Positions 60,549 through 64,000 of a stretch of DNA of 64,000 nucleotides are shown piece after piece. The position numbers and the translations under genes are program-made. The first letter of the stretch is position 1; each line of letters opens with the position of its first letter. The stretch spans positions 62,001 through 126,000 of the forward strand of contig JANQTJ010000046.1 of assembly GCA_030731745.1 (NCBI GenBank). The letters are read 5' to 3'. Below the pieces are notes generated by a model. It worked only from the letters and a program-made list of their open reading frames with translations. It was not told the DNA's origin and ran no database searches. Origin of the DNA: Flaviramulus sp. (GTDB lineage: Bacteria > Bacteroidota > Bacteroidia > Flavobacteriales > Flavobacteriaceae).

Positions 60549-60632
60549 ATAATGAAAATAAAACTATGAATTTTTATAAAAAATTTAACACTTATAAAAA
60601 CTTAATAGTATAAATTACTGTAAATAAGTATG

Positions 60633-61334
60633 TTAATGGCAGTTAATGCGGTTCGAAACCACATCGTAAACAGGTTCTGGAGATAGGTAAGGGATACCTA
60701 AACCTAGTCCGCGGATGATAAAAAGTACGCCAATTAAGATAACAAGTGCAGGAATTGCTTTTTGAATTTTTTGCCGAATACCATTTTTTAATAAATAACT
60801 AAAGTAAATAACTGAGGTCATTAAAGGGATGGTGCCTGTTCCAAAAACAACCATATATAAACTTCCATTTAAAGAGTTTCCAGATGCAATAGAGGCAAAA
60901 ACTGCCATATAAACTAGTCCGCAAGGTAAAAAACCATTTAAAAAACCAATGGTTAAAAAAGTATCAGCAGTTTTTCTCTTTAAAGCTTTTCCGAGTGAAG
61001 ATTTAACCTTAGAAATAAGTCTATAAATTGGTCTTGATACGTTGTATTTATTAAATAAGTTTTGAGGTATGATAACAACTAAAATCATAAGAATACCCAT
61101 AGCAATCGATAATTGTTGTTGAAATCCAAAAAGGTAAAAACCTTCTCCAACAAGTCCAAAAACAAGTCCAATAATGCTATAAGATAAAAGTCTACCAAAA
61201 TGATAAACCGTTATTTGAGATAGTTTTTTGTATGCATTATTCTGGTCAACAGGAAGCATAAAAGCAATGGGACCGCACATGCCTACACAATGAAAGCTTC
61301 CTAATAAACCCAATATAAATGCAGAGATTAACAT
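60633..61334 (-). CDS. TauE/SafE-like membrane protein of the cbb3 cluster
   Basis: This 233-residue, about six-helix protein has MLISAFILGLLGSFHCVGMCGPIAFMLP at its start and FLNGFLPCGLVYMAVFASIASG in the middle. The HCxxMCGP and PCGLVY cysteine motifs are those of the COG2836 family, labelled sulfite exporter but linked to copper delivery to cbb3 oxidases. It begins 2 bp after fixH, in the ccoP-ccoG-fixH order. Copper handling is inferred from context and the cysteines. Confidence 0.85.
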   Translation of the reverse strand: MLISAFILGLLGSFHCVGMCGPIAFMLPVDQNNAYKKLSQITVYHFGRLLSYSIIGLVFGLVGEGFYLFGFQQQLSIAMGILMILVVIIPQNLFNKYNVSRPIYRLISKVKSSLGKALKRKTADTFLTIGFLNGFLPCGLVYMAVFASIASGNSLNGSLYMVVFGTGTIPLMTSVIYFSYLLKNGIRQKIQKAIPALVILIGVLFIIRGLGLGIPYLSPEPVYDVVSNRINCH

Positions 61335-61336
61335 AT

Positions 61337-61783
61337 TTAATAATTTATCGATTTTTTAAATAAATAAGATTTCCCATTATATTTCCAATCTATTTTAATG
61401 TTCCAACGACCATCTACCAAACGATTGTCAGGTATGAGCAAATAAGATTCAGACAAAGAAATTTTAGTTTCAAAGTCTAACTGTTTGTTAGATGGTCTGT
61501 ATAGGAACACATGTCCAGTAACTTTTTTAAAATCAAAATCGGTTGGAAAATTTATTATAAGTCCTTCTTCAGATTTTTTATAATCAATGTTTTTCACTAA
61601 AGTTTTAGAGTTCTCAAGTTTATTTATATCATCTTGATATGCTAACTCATCGGCATAATAATCCTCCGATACTAAATCATAATCATACTTATCATTAATA
61701 TTCATGCTAATTATAAAGTACATTATAAAGCTAATAAAGCCTATAAATGCTAATACAATTCCAGTACCCCAATTTATTTTCAT
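61337..61783 (-). CDS. FixH-family cbb3 oxidase assembly protein
   Basis: This 148-residue protein has one transmembrane helix (about 5-26, GTGIVLAFIGFISFIMYFI) and a periplasmic domain with the FixH pattern DLVSEDYYADELAYQDDINKLENS and DGRWNIKIDWKYNGKSYLFKKSI. It is thought to work with copper loading of CcoN. An ORF extended upstream to 61861 would be translated through repeat copy C; the ATG at 61783 fits the family start MKINWGTGI. Confidence 0.9.
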   Translation of the reverse strand: MKINWGTGIVLAFIGFISFIMYFIISMNINDKYDYDLVSEDYYADELAYQDDINKLENSKTLVKNIDYKKSEEGLIINFPTDFDFKKVTGHVFLYRPSNKQLDFETKISLSESYLLIPDNRLVDGRWNIKIDWKYNGKSYLFKKSINY

Positions 61784-61798
61784 AATCTTTATTTTTAT

Positions 61799-61879
61799 GG
61801 CATTCCCCTCGTTCCTCAGGTCGGGCTTTCGGCAGTCGCTCTTTTCAAGTAGCTCTAACAATGCCTCAATCCCTAATGC
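61799..61879. repeat. dispersed intergenic repeat, copy C
   Basis: This copy begins GGCATTCCCC, then CAGGTCGGGCTTTCGG, a variable middle, and ends CTCAATCCCTAATGC. It lies between ccoG and fixH, at the 5' end of fixH, and it is clearly related to copies A and B. Confidence 0.75.
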
Positions 61880-61905
61880 ACTAGTTTTTCAAATCAATTT
61901 TTTTG

Positions 61906-63330
61906 TTACTTAAAACTCCTCGGTCCTAAAAAATTTGCCGTAGTAGTTTCAATAAGTTTATCACCCTGATAAACCCCAATTTTAATTTTATTTCTATCTC
62001 CTGTTAAAGTAGAATTATTAATTTCAATAAATAAAGTCCCTTTAGAAATACCCTCACTTGGTACTATAAAATTATCACTAGTTGCTACCAGTTTTAACTC
62101 ACCTTTATGAGACATTAATTTAAAACGTACATTTTTAATATCATTGGTGGTTTTATTCAATAATTTATAAGTAAAAACATTACTTATTATGTTATTATCT
62201 TTGTGTTCGTATAATTGTCCAGGTAATCTTAAAATAGTAGCTTCTATATCATTTCTCAAGAATAGCATGCCTGTTAATAATCCAATTAATATTACTAAAA
62301 CGGCTAGGTAACCTTTTATTCTATTTGTTAATTTGAAAGGTGTTTTGTTTTCAATATTTTCCTCACTAGCATAGCGTATTAAACCTTTAGGAAGGTTTAT
62401 GCTTTCCATAATATAGTCACATTCGTCAATACAAGCAGTACAGTTAACACATTCTAATTGCGTGCCATTTCTTATATCAATTCCAGTTGGGCAAACATGC
62501 ACGCACTGAAAACAATCAATACAATCGCCATGTCCTAATACCTCTCTGTCTTCATTTTTTCTAAATTTTTTTCGTCCATTTTCAGCTTCACCTCTTTTAT
62601 GATCATAGGCTACCACAATAGATTTGGTGTCTAGTAAAACACCTTGAAGTCTGCCATACGGACACGCAATAATACATACTTGTTCTCTAAACCACGCAAA
62701 AACAAAATAAAAAACAGCCGTAAAAATAGCTAATGGAATTAAAGTGCTAACATGGTTTAAAGGACCATCTGTAATGTATTGTATAAGTCTATCACTACTT
62801 ATTAAATAAGCTAGAAATACATTAGCAATCAAAAACGAAATAATTAAAAAGACAATTAATTTTAACCCTTTTTTTCTTATTTTTTCGGCATTCCAAGGTT
62901 GTTTAGATAAACGTATTTGTTTACCTCTATCACCTTCAATCCAATATTCTATACGTCTAAAAACCATTTCCATAAAAATGGTTTGAGGGCAAATCCATCC
63001 ACAAAAAATACGTCCAAAAGCTACTGTAAAAAGCGTTATAAAAACAACTCCAATAATCATGGATATAACAAATAAATGAAAGTCTTGAGGCCAAAAAGGA
63101 AAACTGAATATATTAAAGCGTCGCTCTAGAATATTAAACATTAAAAATTGATTTCCATTTATTTTTATAAAAGGCGATACTAATAAAAATGCTAATAACG
63201 CGTAGCTAACCCAAGTTCTATATTTATAGAATTTACCACTAGGTTTTTTAGGAAATATCCAAGCACGTTTACCTTCTTCAGTAATCGTACTCATGGAGTC
63301 TCTAAATGTTTCGTTATCTTGGGTTTCCAA
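61906..63330 (-). CDS. ccoG: cytochrome c oxidase accessory protein CcoG
   Basis: This 474-residue membrane iron-sulfur protein is needed for cbb3 oxidase biogenesis and is thought to reduce copper(II). The helices flank CGWICPQTIFMEMVFRRIEYWIEGD and VCIIACPYGRLQG. The 4Fe-4S ligands are in CIDCFQCVHVCPTGIDIRNGTQLECVNCTACIDECDYIM. A C-terminal Ig-like domain (about 370-474) follows. It is in the order ccoP-ccoG-[repeat]-fixH-safE on the minus strand. Confidence 0.96.
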   Translation of the reverse strand: METQDNETFRDSMSTITEEGKRAWIFPKKPSGKFYKYRTWVSYALLAFLLVSPFIKINGNQFLMFNILERRFNIFSFPFWPQDFHLFVISMIIGVVFITLFTVAFGRIFCGWICPQTIFMEMVFRRIEYWIEGDRGKQIRLSKQPWNAEKIRKKGLKLIVFLIISFLIANVFLAYLISSDRLIQYITDGPLNHVSTLIPLAIFTAVFYFVFAWFREQVCIIACPYGRLQGVLLDTKSIVVAYDHKRGEAENGRKKFRKNEDREVLGHGDCIDCFQCVHVCPTGIDIRNGTQLECVNCTACIDECDYIMESINLPKGLIRYASEENIENKTPFKLTNRIKGYLAVLVILIGLLTGMLFLRNDIEATILRLPGQLYEHKDNNIISNVFTYKLLNKTTNDIKNVRFKLMSHKGELKLVATSDNFIVPSEGISKGTLFIEINNSTLTGDRNKIKIGVYQGDKLIETTTANFLGPRSFK

Positions 63331-63387
63331 AGTATTTAATTTTAAACCTGCTAGATTGTTTTACCTCAACAGTTTTGGGGATTTAGT

Positions 63388-64000
63388 TTAATTTGAACTA
63401 TTTTCTAACGAGTCTATTACTGTTTCAATAGGTGATTCTTCATTACTATTTAAAACAATATCACCTTCTGGCGCTTTAGGATTAGCTGGTGTTGTGCCTT
63501 GAAAATTTAACACATAACTAGCTACCTGAGCCATTTCAATGGGTTTTAATTGTTGTTTCCAAGCAATCATTCCTTTTCCAGATCTACCTCCTTCGCTAAC
63601 AGTTTTAAAAATACTTTTAATATCACCACCTAATATCCAGTGGTTATCTGTTAAGTTAGGTCCTATACCACCCCCACCATCTGCCATATGACATGCTACG
63701 CAGTTAGTTTCAAAAATGGTTTTACCAGACGCTAAATCAGCAGCTTCAGTTAGTTGGGAAACCGTATTAATATCAACAAGATTTTTTGCAGTTTTCTTAT
63801 AAGTGTCAATTGCAATTCTGGCATCTGCTAACTCAGTTTCTAATTCATCAAACTGGTTTTCACCATTAAAAACATGATATCTTAAAAGGTATACGGCTGC
63901 AAATATTATCGAGATATAAAAACCATATAGCCACCAAGGGGGTAAATTATTATCTAATTCTTTAATACCGTCGTAATTGTGGTCTAATATAATTTCACCT
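63388..64000 (-). CDS. ccoP: cytochrome c oxidase cbb3 subunit CcoP (5' end outside the window)
   Basis: The reading frame stays open to the right edge. It gives at least 203 residues, beginning GEIILDHNYDGIKELDNNLPPWW with a membrane helix (LYGFYISIIFAAVYLL). A cytochrome c domain follows, with the heme motif CVACH and downstream methionines (GKGMIAWKQQLKP), and a short acidic tail. CcoP carries electrons to the CcoN catalytic subunit. An internal ATG at 63687 comes after the heme motif and cannot be the start. Its true start lies beyond 64000. It is the first gene of this cluster in the window. Confidence 0.93.
   Translation of the reverse strand, partial: GEIILDHNYDGIKELDNNLPPWWLYGFYISIIFAAVYLLRYHVFNGENQFDELETELADARIAIDTYKKTAKNLVDINTVSQLTEAADLASGKTIFETNCVACHMADGGGGIGPNLTDNHWILGGDIKSIFKTVSEGGRSGKGMIAWKQQLKPIEMAQVASYVLNFQGTTPANPKAPEGDIVLNSNEESPIETVIDSLENSSN

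Noticed and set aside
63388-63687. A 99-residue cytochrome-like gene starting at 63687
   Set aside because: The ATG is after the heme-binding CVACH. The frame continues open to the window edge and encodes typical CcoP sequence.
1-64000. rRNA, tRNA, CRISPR arrays, insertion sequences or prophage
   Set aside because: No tRNA-like or rRNA-like GC-rich blocks, no regularly spaced direct repeats, and no transposase, integrase or phage genes were seen by eye; a tRNA scan would be decisive for missed tRNAs.

Overview
The window is a chromosomal segment of a low-GC member of the Bacteroidota, almost certainly family Flavobacteriaceae. This rests on the gene content: TonB-dependent receptors with carboxypeptidase-regulatory-like domains, DUF4295 next to L28 and L33, DUF2141, DUF4920, 2TM/LytTR signalling, and a cbb3 oxidase cluster with CcoG and FixH. 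It also rests on Bacteroidota promoters (TAnnTTTG -7 boxes; one complete TTG-19-TATATTTG) and very few Shine-Dalgarno sequences. No rRNA, tRNA, CRISPR array, insertion sequence or prophage was found. Most of the window is ordinary core genome; the novelty is mainly in regulation and in a few divergent enzymes.

Layout. 1-8.5 kb: disaccharide use (SLC45-like MFS, a second MFS, a neutral-type trehalase, a third MFS, then behind a LacI-type palindrome a PfkB sugar kinase and a GH13_18 glycoside phosphorylase). 8.7-16.6 kb: htpG, fabH, an outer-membrane barrel receptor, a CoA-binding protein and a sodium:solute symporter. 16.7-26.5 kb: recR, a glycosyltransferase, a 2-oxoacid dehydrogenase E2, an exonuclease, an FAH hydrolase, an Hpt protein, cinA, rpmB-rpmG-DUF4295, ftsY and small conserved genes. 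26.5-34.3 kb: oxyR, a DUF2141 protein, a frameshifted TRIC/UPF0126 pseudogene, a cyclophilin lipoprotein, a Nudix hydrolase, a PlsC-like acyltransferase, topB and a pseudouridine synthase. 34-43.7 kb: an ECF sigma factor with a membrane partner, a TonB-dependent receptor, crcB with an SRPBCC/GyrI-like protein, a MazG-like protein, ilvE, DUF4920, mnmD and a TIGR01777 epimerase. 43.8-48.7 kb: tonB, then a six-gene LytTR two-component operon. 48.7-55.4 kb: cotH, lpxD, a LETM1-like gene, sodC, hemN and a universal stress protein. 55.4-60.5 kb: a TolC-HlyD-ABC export operon with its TetR regulator. 60.6-64 kb: cbb3 oxidase biogenesis (safE, fixH, ccoG, and ccoP running off the right edge).

Three regulatory patterns stand out. 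(1) Crp/Fnr-type palindromes, TGA(C/T)-N4-ATCA, lie exactly 36 nt (start to start) upstream of a -7 box at three promoters: hemN-usp, tonB, and the SRPBCC-crcB operon. This suggests a low-oxygen regulon. (2) A LytTR-type site, ACAGTTCGG, lies exactly 42 nt upstream of an xAnnTTTG -7 box at the LytTR operon itself and at the TonB-dependent receptor at 35758. A diverged copy has the same geometry at the other DUF2141 gene. (3) A TetR operator palindrome sits on the tetR -7 box. In addition, a GC-richer intergenic repeat occurs three times (about 28.8, 47.8 and 61.8 kb), and the ABC transporter ATPase has lost the canonical form of every catalytic motif except Walker A.
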